In this document: positions 44,235 through 52,798 of the stretch, one piece after another
Layout of the letters: each line of letters starts with the position of its first letter
Numbering within the stretch: the stretch's first letter is position 1
From: CAWAMD01 sp963783045
GTDB taxonomy: Bacteria; Actinomycetota; Nitriliruptoria; Nitriliruptorales; Nitriliruptoraceae
Reading direction: 5' to 3'
Length of the DNA stretch: 64,000 nucleotides
NCBI GenBank assembly: GCA_963783045.1
Contig: CAWAMD010000003.1
Location: 124,001 to 188,000, forward strand
Program-made: the position numbers and the translations under genes
The notes under the pieces: generated by a model
What the model saw: only the letters and a program-made list of their open reading frames with translations
Told to the model about the DNA's origin: nothing
The model's database searches: none

Positions 44235-45421
44235 CTACGGCTCCTGATGAGCAGCCTCTCCGTGACGCCCTGCTCGAGGTCCAACTTGAACTGCGTCAAC
44301 GTCGCAGTCAAGTAGTCGTGGTCCTGCCTCGCCTGGACGTTGATCTTCTTGACGTGAGGCCCAGCCATCTTCACGGCAGCAACCAGGGCGGAAAGCCCGG
44401 CCTTCCCTGCGAGGCGGCCGCCCTTGGGCAGTTTGCCCAGCAGCTTGTTGAGGCCTGAGACCTTCCCACCGAGCAGAGCGACGGCGAGGGCGTCGGCGCG
44501 GTCAGCCAAGGTGTCCAGCACCTTCCTCGGGATCTCCATCCGCTCGTTCCACTGGACCCGGCGCTCAAGGGGGAGCAAGGAGGCCACCGGCAAGATGAGG
44601 TCAAGGCCAACGCGTTGGGACACGTCGATCTCCACCGGCTCCGCGTCAGCCGAGGAGAGCTCGAATTTGGCGGACGACAACAGCATGAAGTCCTCGCCCA
44701 CCGACAACGCCTCCGGGGTGACCACCAAGTCGCGGAGTGTCGCGCTCAGGTCTTCGATGTGCTGAGCAGCCTTCCCGACGACGAGGTCCCGAAACGAGTA
44801 GACGTCCCAGTCAGGGAACAGATCCGCCTTCGACAGTGCCATGACCCAGATGCGTGGAAACTCGACCAGGCGGTCTTCGTCGCCCAGCAAGTCCTCCCTG
44901 AGGCGCAGGACACCCTGTCGAAAGTTCGTCATGAGCGACTTGAGATACCGCTCCTCCTCCCCTTGGTGGTCTAGCAGCTTCTGCCCATCCACCAGGAGGA
45001 GCGCAACGTCGGAACGAAGCAGCGACCGAAACGTGTCGACACGTCGCCTGGCCTCCTCGTCGCTGCTGGGAGACTCCTCGAACCACTCTCCTGGGTAGTC
45101 ATGCCATGCGAGACGCAGGGCATCGAAGGGCCGCCTCTTCCCGTCGACGTCGTCGCCACCTCTGAGCTTCACCGAGAAGTAGTAGGTCGTGGCTGCGAAC
45201 CGGGTCTGGGAGGGCGCCTTCGAGTCGTCCCTCATACCGACGTAGTTCTGATAGAGCCGGTTCCCTTGACTGGTGTCGTCGGCGACGAGATCCCACAACT
45301 CGTCCGAGTACGGCCCCTCCTGCGTCGGGCCGAAGAACGAGGAAAGCAGCACGGTCTTCCCCGAACCGCTTTCCCCGAAGACGGCGATGTGCTGCTCTTG
45401 AGTCCTGGAGTATTGAGCCAT
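44231..45421 (-). CDS. TRAFAC-like GTPase, putative conflict system
   Basis: 396 residues. P-loop IAVFGESGSGKTVLLSSFFG (residues about 12-31), G3-like RLAWHDYPGEWFEESPSSDE (D-x-P-G), a hydrophobic strand VALLLVDGQKLLDHQGEEE and G4-like WVMALSKADLFPDWDVYSF (SKAD) indicate a GTPase or double-GTPase-type protein. The C-terminal 120 residues are helical with amphipathic Gly/Lys-rich segments (LLGGKVSGLNKLLGKLPKGG, RLAGKAGLSALVAAVKMAGP) that could associate with membranes. It is followed by the coupled small gene at 43791. Such GTPases occur in multi-gene bacterial conflict systems. The nucleotide-binding call is strong; the biological role is inferred. Confidence 0.65.
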   Translation of the reverse strand: MAQYSRTQEQHIAVFGESGSGKTVLLSSFFGPTQEGPYSDELWDLVADDTSQGNRLYQNYVGMRDDSKAPSQTRFAATTYYFSVKLRGGDDVDGKRRPFDALRLAWHDYPGEWFEESPSSDEEARRRVDTFRSLLRSDVALLLVDGQKLLDHQGEEERYLKSLMTNFRQGVLRLREDLLGDEDRLVEFPRIWVMALSKADLFPDWDVYSFRDLVVGKAAQHIEDLSATLRDLVVTPEALSVGEDFMLLSSAKFELSSADAEPVEIDVSQRVGLDLILPVASLLPLERRVQWNERMEIPRKVLDTLADRADALAVALLGGKVSGLNKLLGKLPKGGRLAGKAGLSALVAAVKMAGPHVKKINVQARQDHDYLTATLTQFKLDLEQGVTERLLIRSRR

Positions 45422-45555
45422 GGCGGGAACCTACCTCCCCCCTGGTACGGGCGTTGGGACGAACGGCGCTCCCCCGGCCGGACGCGAGCGCGACCGTGTG
45501 GCCAGCCACCCCGACGTCCGAGGCTCTCACCACCACGGTTGTGGGCGACCGGCCG

Positions 45556-46491
45556 TCACGGTTCAAGTGACACGACCGCCTGCTCCTGCATTACGGGCGC
45601 GAGGTCACGGGACGTCTCCGCCTCCAATTCGTGCGCGGCCCGGGCCACGGTCTGGAGAAGATCGCGGCGCTCGGCCTCCTGGGCGTCGATGCATGCGCCA
45701 CGAAGAAGCGTGTTCGACGGATCGAGGTCCCATCGTTCCGCGTAGGCCGCCAGAGCCTGCTCAGCCCGGTCCCAGACCACCGCCCGAACTGGCTCGTCGG
45801 GGCGAGGACCGAGGATCGTCTCGACTGCAGGGCGGGCACGCGGGTGTTCACCGTCGAGCGACTCCCGGGCTGGGCCATGGTCTGCCTGTCGTCCTCGATC
45901 GAGCAAGGCTCCTTCAGCCTGTAGCTCCTCGAGTCGCGCTTGCCAACGGTCGCGGTCATCCCGCAACGCCTTCGCTCCACGGACGCGCTTGTCCGGAAGC
46001 CGCTCGTAGCGCCGGTTCGCGGCCGTGGAGGCAGCCTCCACCGCCCGCTGTTCGGCCTCGACGAAGCGGCGGCGGCGATCGACGGCCTCCTCGTCGATCT
46101 CGACGTGGCGGGGCTCGCGCGGTACGAGGCGTTCAAGCCGGTCGAGGCGCTCGACCCGCCAGCCGTGGCCGGTCTGCTTGAGGTCGACGAGGAGTGAGCT
46201 CCAGCGGTCGTCGTCGCGACGGACGAGAACGCTGGCGTGGACCCGGTCGGGCATCGCTGCGTCGAGGCGGACCTTGCCGATGTCGGTGGGTCGGACGGGA
46301 CGGCTGGCGGCGCGCTGGCCACGTCCGGTGACGCGGTGCCGGCGGTACTCGCCACGGCTGAGGAACGCTGAGAGCTGGTCGGGTGGTCGCAGGCCGCGTT
46401 CGACCTCGAGGTAGGTGCGGGCGATGTTGTAGACGACAGCACGGAGCTGGTTGGGCGTCATCGGTCGGGGCTGCACGGGCTGGTCGGTCAT
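45556..46491 (-). CDS. Relaxase-linked protein with Rv3235-like N-terminal domain
   Basis: 311 residues, intact, overlapping the relaxase gene by 4 nt (ATGA). The N-terminal 120 residues (LRAVVYNIARTYLEVERGLR, DIGKVRLDAAMPDRVHASVL, WRVERLDRL) follow the layout of Rv3235/DUF6459-type proteins: a helical cap then a small beta domain. The remaining 190 residues are highly charged and helical (AEQRAVEAASTAANRRYERL, LRDDRDRWQARLEELQAEGA), likely a coiled coil. It is the last gene of the relaxase operon and may be a relaxosome or secretion accessory factor. The function is not established. Confidence 0.55.
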   Translation of the reverse strand: MTDQPVQPRPMTPNQLRAVVYNIARTYLEVERGLRPPDQLSAFLSRGEYRRHRVTGRGQRAASRPVRPTDIGKVRLDAAMPDRVHASVLVRRDDDRWSSLLVDLKQTGHGWRVERLDRLERLVPREPRHVEIDEEAVDRRRRFVEAEQRAVEAASTAANRRYERLPDKRVRGAKALRDDRDRWQARLEELQAEGALLDRGRQADHGPARESLDGEHPRARPAVETILGPRPDEPVRAVVWDRAEQALAAYAERWDLDPSNTLLRGACIDAQEAERRDLLQTVARAAHELEAETSRDLAPVMQEQAVVSLEP

Positions 46492-49343
46492 GCGAGTTCA
46501 ACTCCCAGGTCGCGGGCCGGTGGGCCCGGCTCGGGCTGTTGCGTCGTGGCGATGCCGCGACGGGCGTCGAGCAGGACGTGGAGCGCCTGCTGGTAGGCCT
46601 CGCGGGCGGCGGGATCGGTCGGCCGCTCACCGAGTGGCTGGCCCGGGTCGGTCACGCCGTAGGTGGCGCGGTAGGTCTCGATGGCGTTGACGGTGTCGAG
46701 CCAGACGCGCCTGGCCTCGGGCTGACGAGGGCGCTCCCCGAGGACTGCGGTGGCCCAAGCCGGCGGCGAGAAGACGGCAGCGTGGGTGTCGCCCCGCGTG
46801 GCGTGGTCCGGGTCGCCGAGGTGGTCGAGGGCCATCGCCTGGCGGTGGCTTCGCTGCAGCTCGGCGGTGAGGCGCTCGTCGGGGGTCCGCTCGTCGGCTT
46901 GGAGGACGCGCGGGTGCGAGGCGTCGTCGGGAGGGTCCGGGTCGCCCGGCTCCTCGACGAGGTAGAGCCGGTTGAGGCTCCGGCCCCGGGACATCGCGAC
47001 GTAGCCCCACTCGCGGTAGGTCGTGTCGTCCGCGAGCACGAACGTCGTCTCGCACGTCAGGCCCTGCGCCTTGTGAGCCGTGATCGCGAAGGCGTGGTCG
47101 ACCCATCCGGCGTCGAGGTAGATCGACGGAAGGACGACGTCCTCGCCGGAGTCGTCGCGGTGGAACGTGACGCTGCGAGCAGCCGGGTCGACCGCGGTCA
47201 CGGTTCCGCGGGTGCCGTTGAGCACGCCCACAGACCGATGGTTTCGGAGGCAGATGATCCGGTCCCCGACGCGGTAGTCGCGACCTACGGCCTCGACCCT
47301 CTTCGTCCCCAGCTCACCGATGGCGTCGAGGCGTTCCCGTGCGCGTCGGTTGAGGTCATCGATGTCGACGCGTCGTGCCGCGATCATCAGCGCGTCCGTG
47401 CCGTGCTCAGCGACGGACTCCCACCAGTCCCCGACGAGCTGCTCGCGCACGGTGTCGACGGTGTCGGCCACGATCAGGCGGCCGCGCTCGTCGTAGAGGT
47501 CGACCGCCTTGGCGATCTCGCCGTCGCGGAGCTCGTCGAGGGCGTCGCGCTCCCAGGCCTCGTGCTGGCGTCGGTTGTCGTTGAGCTCGATGGCGGGGAG
47601 CCGGTTCACGAGACCCGCGAACGCGCCACCTGCGTCGATCTCGGGGAGCTGGTGGTGGTCACCGACCAGGACGACCTTGGTGTCGCTGGCCGCGGCCAGG
47701 TCCATCACGCGGGCGAGCATCCGGGTACCGACCATCCCGGCCTCGTCGACGACGAGCACACCGCCGATGGGGAGTTCGCCCCCGGGGCGCTGGACGTCGA
47801 GCAGGAACCGGTCGATCGTCGTCGCAGGGATCCCGGCCCCGTTGCGCAGCTCGAGTGCGGCGCGGGCCGCGAGGGCGACGCCGGCGACGGGGATCCGTGC
47901 TTCCTCCCATGCCTCCCGCGCCGCCCCGAGCATCGAGGTCTTGCCGGAGCCTGCCCGGCCAACCACGACGGCCACGCCGTCACCGGTGCCGGTCAGCTGC
48001 CGGACCGCGTCGACCTGCTCCTCGGCGAGCCAGTCTCGGGCGGCGACCACATGCTCCGCCAGGTCGCTCGCGACCGTGGCTGTTCCGCTGTCGCGCCGCG
48101 CGACCGCCTGGTCGACGAGCCGCTGCTCCAGCGCGAGCAGTTCGGGCGTGGAGTAGCGGACCTCGGGCGTGGTGACGAGCCGACCGTCGCGGAGCCGGAT
48201 GCCGTTGGCGGACATCGCGGCGCCCGGACCGCGCCCGGTCAGTCGAACGGTCCCACCGATGCCTTCAAGGAGGTGGTCGGCCAACTGCTCGACACGGTCG
48301 ATGGGCGCCCCGCCGCGCAGCCTCAGACACCAGCCTTGGAGCCCTTCGCGGCGCGTGAACGTCGAAGCGCGTGAGGTCAGCCCGCTCGGGCCGAGGAGAT
48401 GCGCAGCTGCCTCGCGGAGCTCGGGCTTGGTCGGCGCCGGCTCGGGACCATGACCGACCAGGTTCGAGACCGCGCGTTCGTCGAAGTCGAGCTCTCCGGC
48501 TCGCTCGCGCCAGGAGGCGTGGAGGTCCTTGGGTTCAGTGCCTTTGGGCTGGCGTGTGGCGAGCGTTGCCACCTGAGCGGCGCGAGCGGAGTCATGGCCG
48601 ACACGGTCAAGCTCGCTCAGGATCTCGGCGCGACGGCGCGAGAAGGCATCGATCAGTTCTCGTGGGACGCCGTCGATGTCGGCGTAGCCGTTGTGGACGT
48701 GGCCCCACCGAACGCCGAGCCGCTGGGTCAGCTCATGTCGCAACTGGGCTTGGTAGAGGTAGCCGGCCGTCTTGGCGTGCAGGTAGAGGTGGCGCGCATC
48801 GAGGCTGCGCCAGCCTCCGTCGTCGGGGGTGTAGGCGAGGTTGGCGACCAGGACGTGCGTGTGGAGCAGCGGGTCGTCCGCGCGCGAGGTGCGGTGTCGG
48901 AAGGCCGCGCCTACGAACCCGTCGATCTGGACCTGCTCGGCGCCGCCCTTGCCACGGCGGGTGAAGGCAGCGTGCCGTTCGAGGTAGCCGAGGGCCGCCG
49001 CCACAGCCGCGTCGTGTGCCCGCCGGACCTCCAGCGAGGTGGACGGGTCGGCGAGGCCCCAGAGCAGCGACACCGACTTCGGCGCGCGGAAGGTCAGGTC
49101 GAAGCCTGGGACCTTCCGCTGGTGGGCGACGAGCGGCTCGCCGTTCTCCGGATGCCGACCGCCGAGGACCGCTCGGAGTGACTCGGCATCCACCCGCCCG
49201 TCGAGACCGAGCAGTTCCACACCGCGACCGAGCCAGCGGCCCGGCGCTTCGCCGGATCCGACGTAGTAGTCCTCGACGGACTGGGCGACGGTGGTGAGGT
49301 AGTAGTCCTCGCCGCCGGGGGCGAGCTTTCCGATGTTCAGCAC
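46488..49343 (-). CDS. MobF-family relaxase/helicase (TraA-like)
   Basis: 951 residues from GTG 49343 (GGGAG 7 nt upstream). The N-terminal relaxase domain has candidate catalytic Tyr pairs (GGEDYYLTT, QSVEDYYVG), FDLTFRAPKSVSLLWGLADP and the three-His metal site with DDPLLHTHVLVANLA (residues about 157-170). A RecD/TraI-type helicase follows: Walker A VVVGRAGSGKTSMLGA (about 460-475), VLVVDEAGMVGTRMLARVM, VVLVGDHHQLPEIDAGGAFA, DHAFAITAHKAQGL and YVAMSRGRSLNRLYLVEE. It nicks the transfer origin, stays bound to the strand and unwinds the donor DNA. The frame is intact. It is the only relaxase in the window, so it may serve either secretion module. Confidence 0.92.
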   Translation of the reverse strand: MLNIGKLAPGGEDYYLTTVAQSVEDYYVGSGEAPGRWLGRGVELLGLDGRVDAESLRAVLGGRHPENGEPLVAHQRKVPGFDLTFRAPKSVSLLWGLADPSTSLEVRRAHDAAVAAALGYLERHAAFTRRGKGGAEQVQIDGFVGAAFRHRTSRADDPLLHTHVLVANLAYTPDDGGWRSLDARHLYLHAKTAGYLYQAQLRHELTQRLGVRWGHVHNGYADIDGVPRELIDAFSRRRAEILSELDRVGHDSARAAQVATLATRQPKGTEPKDLHASWRERAGELDFDERAVSNLVGHGPEPAPTKPELREAAAHLLGPSGLTSRASTFTRREGLQGWCLRLRGGAPIDRVEQLADHLLEGIGGTVRLTGRGPGAAMSANGIRLRDGRLVTTPEVRYSTPELLALEQRLVDQAVARRDSGTATVASDLAEHVVAARDWLAEEQVDAVRQLTGTGDGVAVVVGRAGSGKTSMLGAAREAWEEARIPVAGVALAARAALELRNGAGIPATTIDRFLLDVQRPGGELPIGGVLVVDEAGMVGTRMLARVMDLAAASDTKVVLVGDHHQLPEIDAGGAFAGLVNRLPAIELNDNRRQHEAWERDALDELRDGEIAKAVDLYDERGRLIVADTVDTVREQLVGDWWESVAEHGTDALMIAARRVDIDDLNRRARERLDAIGELGTKRVEAVGRDYRVGDRIICLRNHRSVGVLNGTRGTVTAVDPAARSVTFHRDDSGEDVVLPSIYLDAGWVDHAFAITAHKAQGLTCETTFVLADDTTYREWGYVAMSRGRSLNRLYLVEEPGDPDPPDDASHPRVLQADERTPDERLTAELQRSHRQAMALDHLGDPDHATRGDTHAAVFSPPAWATAVLGERPRQPEARRVWLDTVNAIETYRATYGVTDPGQPLGERPTDPAAREAYQQALHVLLDARRGIATTQQPEPGPPARDLGVELA

Positions 49344-49950
49344 GAGCCCGCTCCCGTCTCCGCAGCCTGCGCGGGCGCGGGCTCGCACCCGGGTGCAAGT
49401 CTGTGAGCGGCTTGGGGGGTGGGAAGGCAGGGGGCCTGGAGGTCCCTCGTGGTGTGGACGATCGAGAGTGGTCTCGTCGTCGGTCGTGTCGTCGTGGGTC
49501 GTGCTGAGGTCGTCGTCGTGGTCGAGGAGGTCGGTGGTCGTGAGCGAGGTGGAGACGGTCGGTGGCGACGAGATGGTGGATGGCGATGAGGGCGTCGTGG
49601 GCATCGAGCAGTCCGTGGTGGACCAGGTCGAAGCTGGACTCCAGAAGCGCCTCGAGATCGTCCTGGCGGTGGAGTCGGACGGGACGACCGGCCTGGACGG
49701 TCCAGGTGCCGTCGATCCAGAGGACGGCTGCTCGCTCGGGCGTCGGGATGTGGTCGTCGCCGATGGCGCCGAGGATGAGCCGCAGGCGCTGGACGTCGGT
49801 GCGGTACTCGGCGGCGCTGGCCGAGCCGAGGGCCGGGTCGTGATGCTCGGCGATGATCGCGCGGGCTTCGAGGTCGTCGATGGCCTGCAGGAGGGCGCAG
49901 GCGAGAACCTCGGCAGTGGGCTGTTCGAGGTGCAGGGCGTGCAGGGTCAT
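49337..49950 (-). pseudogene. Small relaxase-operon protein, one frame break
   Basis: From ATG 49950 (ATGA overlap) it reads MTLHALHLEQPTAEVLACAL, ALLQAIDDLEARAIIAEHHD, RTDVQRLRLILGAIGDDHIP and SSFDLVHHGLLDAHDALIAI: a good helical protein of about 140 residues. After that the frame becomes Arg/Pro-rich. In the third frame a stop overlaps the relaxase start (GTGCTGA), the usual coupling, so a base change after about 49520 is likely. No family is recognised; it probably regulates or assists the relaxase. Confidence 0.5.
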
Positions 49951-50198
49951 GGCCGGACTCCTTCCGTCGCAGCGCCGGTGGGCTGGTGGGCGGCTGGCTC
50001 GACGTCGGTCATGGCGAGTGCCAGCTCGATGAGCGCGTCGGTGTGCTCGGCGGCCTCGGCGATCGCGAGCTGGAACTCGGCGACGCCGTGGTCGAGTGCG
50101 CGGCAGATCTCGACGGCGTGCCAGCACAGTCGCCCGGCGAGGGCCACCTGCTGGTCCACGGGGTCGACGGCAGCCGCTGGTGCGGTCGCGGCGCTCAT
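49947..50198 (-). CDS. Small helical protein (83 aa), relaxase operon
   Basis: From ATG 50198 (ATGA overlap) it reads MSAATAPAAAVDPVDQQVAL, then RLCWHAVEICRALDHGVAEF and AIAEAAEHTDALIELALAMT. It is almost wholly helical, with a His/Cys-containing middle, and has no known domain. It stops in an ATGA overlap with the next gene. The unbroken chain of overlaps supports expression as part of the relaxase operon. Confidence 0.6.
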   Translation of the reverse strand: MSAATAPAAAVDPVDQQVALAGRLCWHAVEICRALDHGVAEFQLAIAEAAEHTDALIELALAMTDVEPAAHQPTGAATEGVRP

Positions 50199-50988
50199 CG
50201 CTCGAGGTCCTGGCCGAACCGGACCGTGCGGTGTGGGACGGCAACCTCGATGACCGGAGCGGTCTCGCGCGCGAGATCGTGATCGCGTGTGAGCACGTCG
50301 GTGATGCGTGACGACAGGGACCGCACGTTGTCGTCGGGTGGGCTCGGTGGCTCTGGTAGCGGCCACCGCGGCGCCTCGGTGCTGGCGCGGACCCCGGTCG
50401 AGATCCTCGGCCAGGGTCTTCGCGAGCGGCTCGTGTGGGGAGCGTCCATGGGCGTCGACGGCCCAGGCGATGAGCTCGGCGCGTGTGACGGGGATCGAGT
50501 GGCGGCCGATCCCAGGGACCGGTCGTGTGACGTTGGCGATCGCTCGTTCGAGCTGGTCATCGTCGAGCGCTGCGGAGATCGCTCGGTCCCATCGCTCCGA
50601 GATCGCCCGCCATGCCGGGAAGGCGTCGCGGGCGTCCTCCCGCTCCTGCTCGGTCGGCGTCGAGGACGGCCAGTCGCCGTTCGTTCTCGCGACGCTCGGC
50701 GAGCACGCCGGTCAGGTCCCACTCGCGTCGAACCGCGGCACGGACCCACCCGACCGGGTTGATGATCCGGCTGGTGACGCCGAACTCCTCGACGGCGTCG
50801 AGCGCGTCGACGATGCGCTGCTCGTCGTGCTGATCGGCGAGCTGCATCGCCTCGTCGACGGGCATGCCCATCCCCACGAGACGGGGTACGACGTGCGTCG
50901 GGCGTCGTGGCTGCCCGTGGATGCGTTGGATGACACGTGGCGCGTCGTCGACGGTCCGTGCGTGCCCGTTCGAGGTGGTCGTGGCCAT
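50195..50988 (-). pseudogene. Hypothetical relaxase-operon protein, two frame breaks
   Basis: About 264 codons from ATG 50988 with CAGGAGGAGCC upstream. Segment 1: MATTTSNGHARTVDDAPRVI, RLVGMGMPVDEAMQLADQHD and PVGWVRAAVRREWDLTGVLA. Near 50650 the frame moves to ARDAFPAWRAISERWDRAIS, LERAIANVTRPVPGIGRHS and RAELIAWAVDAHGRSPHEPL, and near 50400 again to PPDDNVRSLSSRITDVLTRD and PVIEVAVPHRTVRFGQDLER. The pattern is helical and DNA-binding-like, perhaps a replication or mobilisation accessory protein (GVTSRIINPVGWVR resembles such plasmid proteins). It ends in an ATGA overlap. Confidence 0.5.
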
Positions 50989-51112
50989 GGCTCCTCCTGT
51001 CCGGAGGTCTGGCCGCGTGCCGGCGGTGGCGGGTGCGGCCAGACCCCTGCGAACCGGGAGGCGGTCCGAGACGGGGTGGACGTGACAGCCACGGCTCGCG
51101 TCCGGCACGGGA

Positions 51113-51835
51113 TCAGCAGACGGCGAGCGCCTCACGCATCCGCTGCTCGCACCGCCAACGGCGCTGGCGAAGCCGGGCGCTCGGGACGGCTCGGTGGGCG
51201 GCGAGCTCCTCGATCTGGAACCCGGCGCCGCGCGTGAGCACGATCAGCCGCGCGACCTCGCGGGGGACCTGGCAGCGGGATGCGGCCCACCGCAGCAGGT
51301 CGGCCGCCTCGAACTGCTCGGCGATGTCCGGGGCGACCAGGGCGTCCTCGTCGGGCTCGCCGAGGGAGAGGTCCTGCATCCAGCGGCGGTGGTCGGTCAG
51401 CGCGGCGTACATCCGCTTGCGGACGTCCCAGACGATGTTCGCCGCGACCCTGCTCTGCCGGCGGTCCACCGGGTAGGTGACGATGACCTCGTGCGCCGCG
51501 GAGACGACCATCGCGGCCCAGTCGGTCTGGCGCAGCGGCTGCTTCCAGCCGGCGATCGACTTCAGTGGCGGGACGAACCGCTGCAGGATCAGCCGGCCAG
51601 CCAGCTCGTCGTTCGGGGCGAGCCGGAGCAGGGCGAGGAGGACTTCGCTCTGCCGCTCCGGGTCGCCGTCCTGGTCCTCCAGGAGGGCGAGCAGATCGCG
51701 GACGCGGCGGAACTCGCCGAGCGTCTCCTCGGCGTCGCGCCAGCGGGCGAGCGCCCGGTCGAGTCGGCGGCCAGTGAGCAGGTGCTCCCACTCCTGGTCG
51801 AGGTGGTTGAAGATCGTGGGTGGGTAGGTCTCCAT
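51113..51835 (-). CDS. Sigma-70-like regulator heading the relaxase operon
   Basis: 240 residues from ATG 51835 (GAGGAG 8 nt upstream). The central part (FVPPLKSIAGWKQPLRQTDW, AAHEVIVTYPVDRRQSRVAA, DVRKRMYAALTDHRRWMQDL) has region 2-like features. The C-terminus (RCQVPREVARLIVLTRGAGF, IEELAAHRAVPSARLRQRRW) is a region-4-like helix-turn-helix. No FecI/anti-sigma gene is next to it. It is the first gene of the relaxase operon and is preceded by two identical-arm palindromes, so it probably controls transfer gene expression, perhaps its own. Whether it is a true sigma factor or only a related regulator cannot be told from sequence alone. Confidence 0.6.
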   Translation of the reverse strand: METYPPTIFNHLDQEWEHLLTGRRLDRALARWRDAEETLGEFRRVRDLLALLEDQDGDPERQSEVLLALLRLAPNDELAGRLILQRFVPPLKSIAGWKQPLRQTDWAAMVVSAAHEVIVTYPVDRRQSRVAANIVWDVRKRMYAALTDHRRWMQDLSLGEPDEDALVAPDIAEQFEAADLLRWAASRCQVPREVARLIVLTRGAGFQIEELAAHRAVPSARLRQRRWRCEQRMREALAVC

Positions 51836-51910
51836 CGGCGGCGCTCCTCGCAGCAGGGGTGATGCGAGGAACCTCCGCTCGGACCCTTTCCCAGAACTCA
51901 CACGAGACGG

Positions 51911-51929
51911 CCTTTCCACGACGGAAAGG
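51911..51929. promoter_or_regulatory. Palindromic operator 1 upstream of sigma-like gene
   Basis: CCTTTCC-ACGAC-GGAAAGG, a perfect 7-bp inverted repeat with a 5-bp spacer, 75 bp upstream of the sigma-like start. It is matched by operator 2 on the same arms; a single half-site (CCTTTCC) lies nearer the gene at 51885. Confidence 0.7.
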
Positions 51930-51941
51930 CATGGATCGAGA

Positions 51942-51960
51942 CCTTTCCATGCCGGAAAGG
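51942..51960. promoter_or_regulatory. Palindromic operator 2 upstream of sigma-like gene
   Basis: CCTTTCC-ATGCC-GGAAAGG has the same arms as operator 1 with a different spacer. The start-to-start distance is 31 bp, close to three helical turns, so two dimers could bind on the same face of the DNA. The binding protein is not known. Confidence 0.7.
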
Positions 51961-52312
51961 ACGGTCGGCCCCGAGCCTCGCGCGTAGGGCCGCAGCGACC
52001 TGAGGAGACGGGGGGACAGCCCCGGGACCGAGGCCGACAACGTCGAGCCCGATCACAAAGGCCGCGCTCAGGCGGCGATGTGCGTCACCTGAACCCCAGG
52101 CACTGTGCGCTCACCGTCGCAAGGGCCCCTGGCGAGAGACTCGTCAGTGCGCCGCGGCGGGAGTCACGGCCGGGCCTGGGCATCAACGTCACAGGGGCCC
52201 CTTACGATTGACAGCGCAACCACGAGCGACGAGGGGCTAGGACGCGCCCGCCCAGGATGCCACTGAGCATCCACGTCCCCGGCAGTCGCTCGGCAGGAGG
52301 GAGATCGCGACC
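51961..52312. other. Intergenic region between relaxase operon and TIR operon
   Basis: About 350 bp without a convincing gene. It contains two near-identical palindromic blocks, AAGGGCCCCTG (near 52124) and CAGGGGCCCCTT (near 52192), and a TTGACA at 52208 that could be a -35 element for the TIR operon, although no good -10 is seen at the right distance. The divergent promoters of both operons must lie here or in the operator region. Confidence 0.45.
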
Positions 52313-52798
52313 ATGGCAAAGTCAGTGTTCTACAGCTTCCACTACGACCGCGACGCCTGGCGCGTTCAGCAGGTCATGAACATGGGCAAGTTGGAGGGTC
52401 AGCCCCTCCTGAGCGCCCAGAAGTGGGAGGAGGTCAAGCGCCGCGGTGAGCAAGCGATCAAGAACTGGATCGCGGAGCAGATGAAGTACAAGAGCGCGGT
52501 CGTCGTACTAGTCGGCGCTCAAACCTCGCAGCGTCGCTGGGTGAAGTACGAGATCGCCTACGCCTGGGACAATCGCAAGCCACTCGTCGGCGTCCGCATC
52601 CACGGGTTGGCTGACAGGGACCATCGGACCGACACGGCCGGGGCCGATCCCTTCCAGATGGTCACTCTCAAGGGCGGTGGCACCGTGGGCGACTACGTGA
52701 CACTCCACAACCCTGGGGGGTCGACGAGCCAACAGGTGTACGCCAGTATCAACAACAACATCTCATCCTGGGTGGACAATGCCTACAAGCGAACATGA
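52313..52798 (+). CDS. TIR-like (ThsB-type) signalling protein
   Basis: 161 residues, intact. SVFYSFHYDRDAWRVQQVMN opens a TIR-like domain of the ThsB kind (MTH538 TIR-like). It continues WEEVKRRGEQAIKNWIAEQM, SAVVVLVGAQTSQRRWVKYE and IAYAWDNRKPLVGVRIHGLA. In Thoeris, such proteins make a cyclic-ADP-ribose-like signal on infection that switches on an effector. No ThsA (SIR2-SLOG) gene is adjacent; instead it overlaps a HIT-domain gene, followed by a small membrane protein. The ATG follows a GGGAG-type ribosome-binding site. The TIR family is secure; the system is inferred. Confidence 0.8.
   Translation: MAKSVFYSFHYDRDAWRVQQVMNMGKLEGQPLLSAQKWEEVKRRGEQAIKNWIAEQMKYKSAVVVLVGAQTSQRRWVKYEIAYAWDNRKPLVGVRIHGLADRDHRTDTAGADPFQMVTLKGGGTVGDYVTLHNPGGSTSQQVYASINNNISSWVDNAYKRT

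Noticed and set aside
46383..48374. 663-codon plus-strand frame opposite the relaxase
   Set aside because: Antisense of an intact MobF relaxase with all motifs; Val/Gly/Arg-rich composition.
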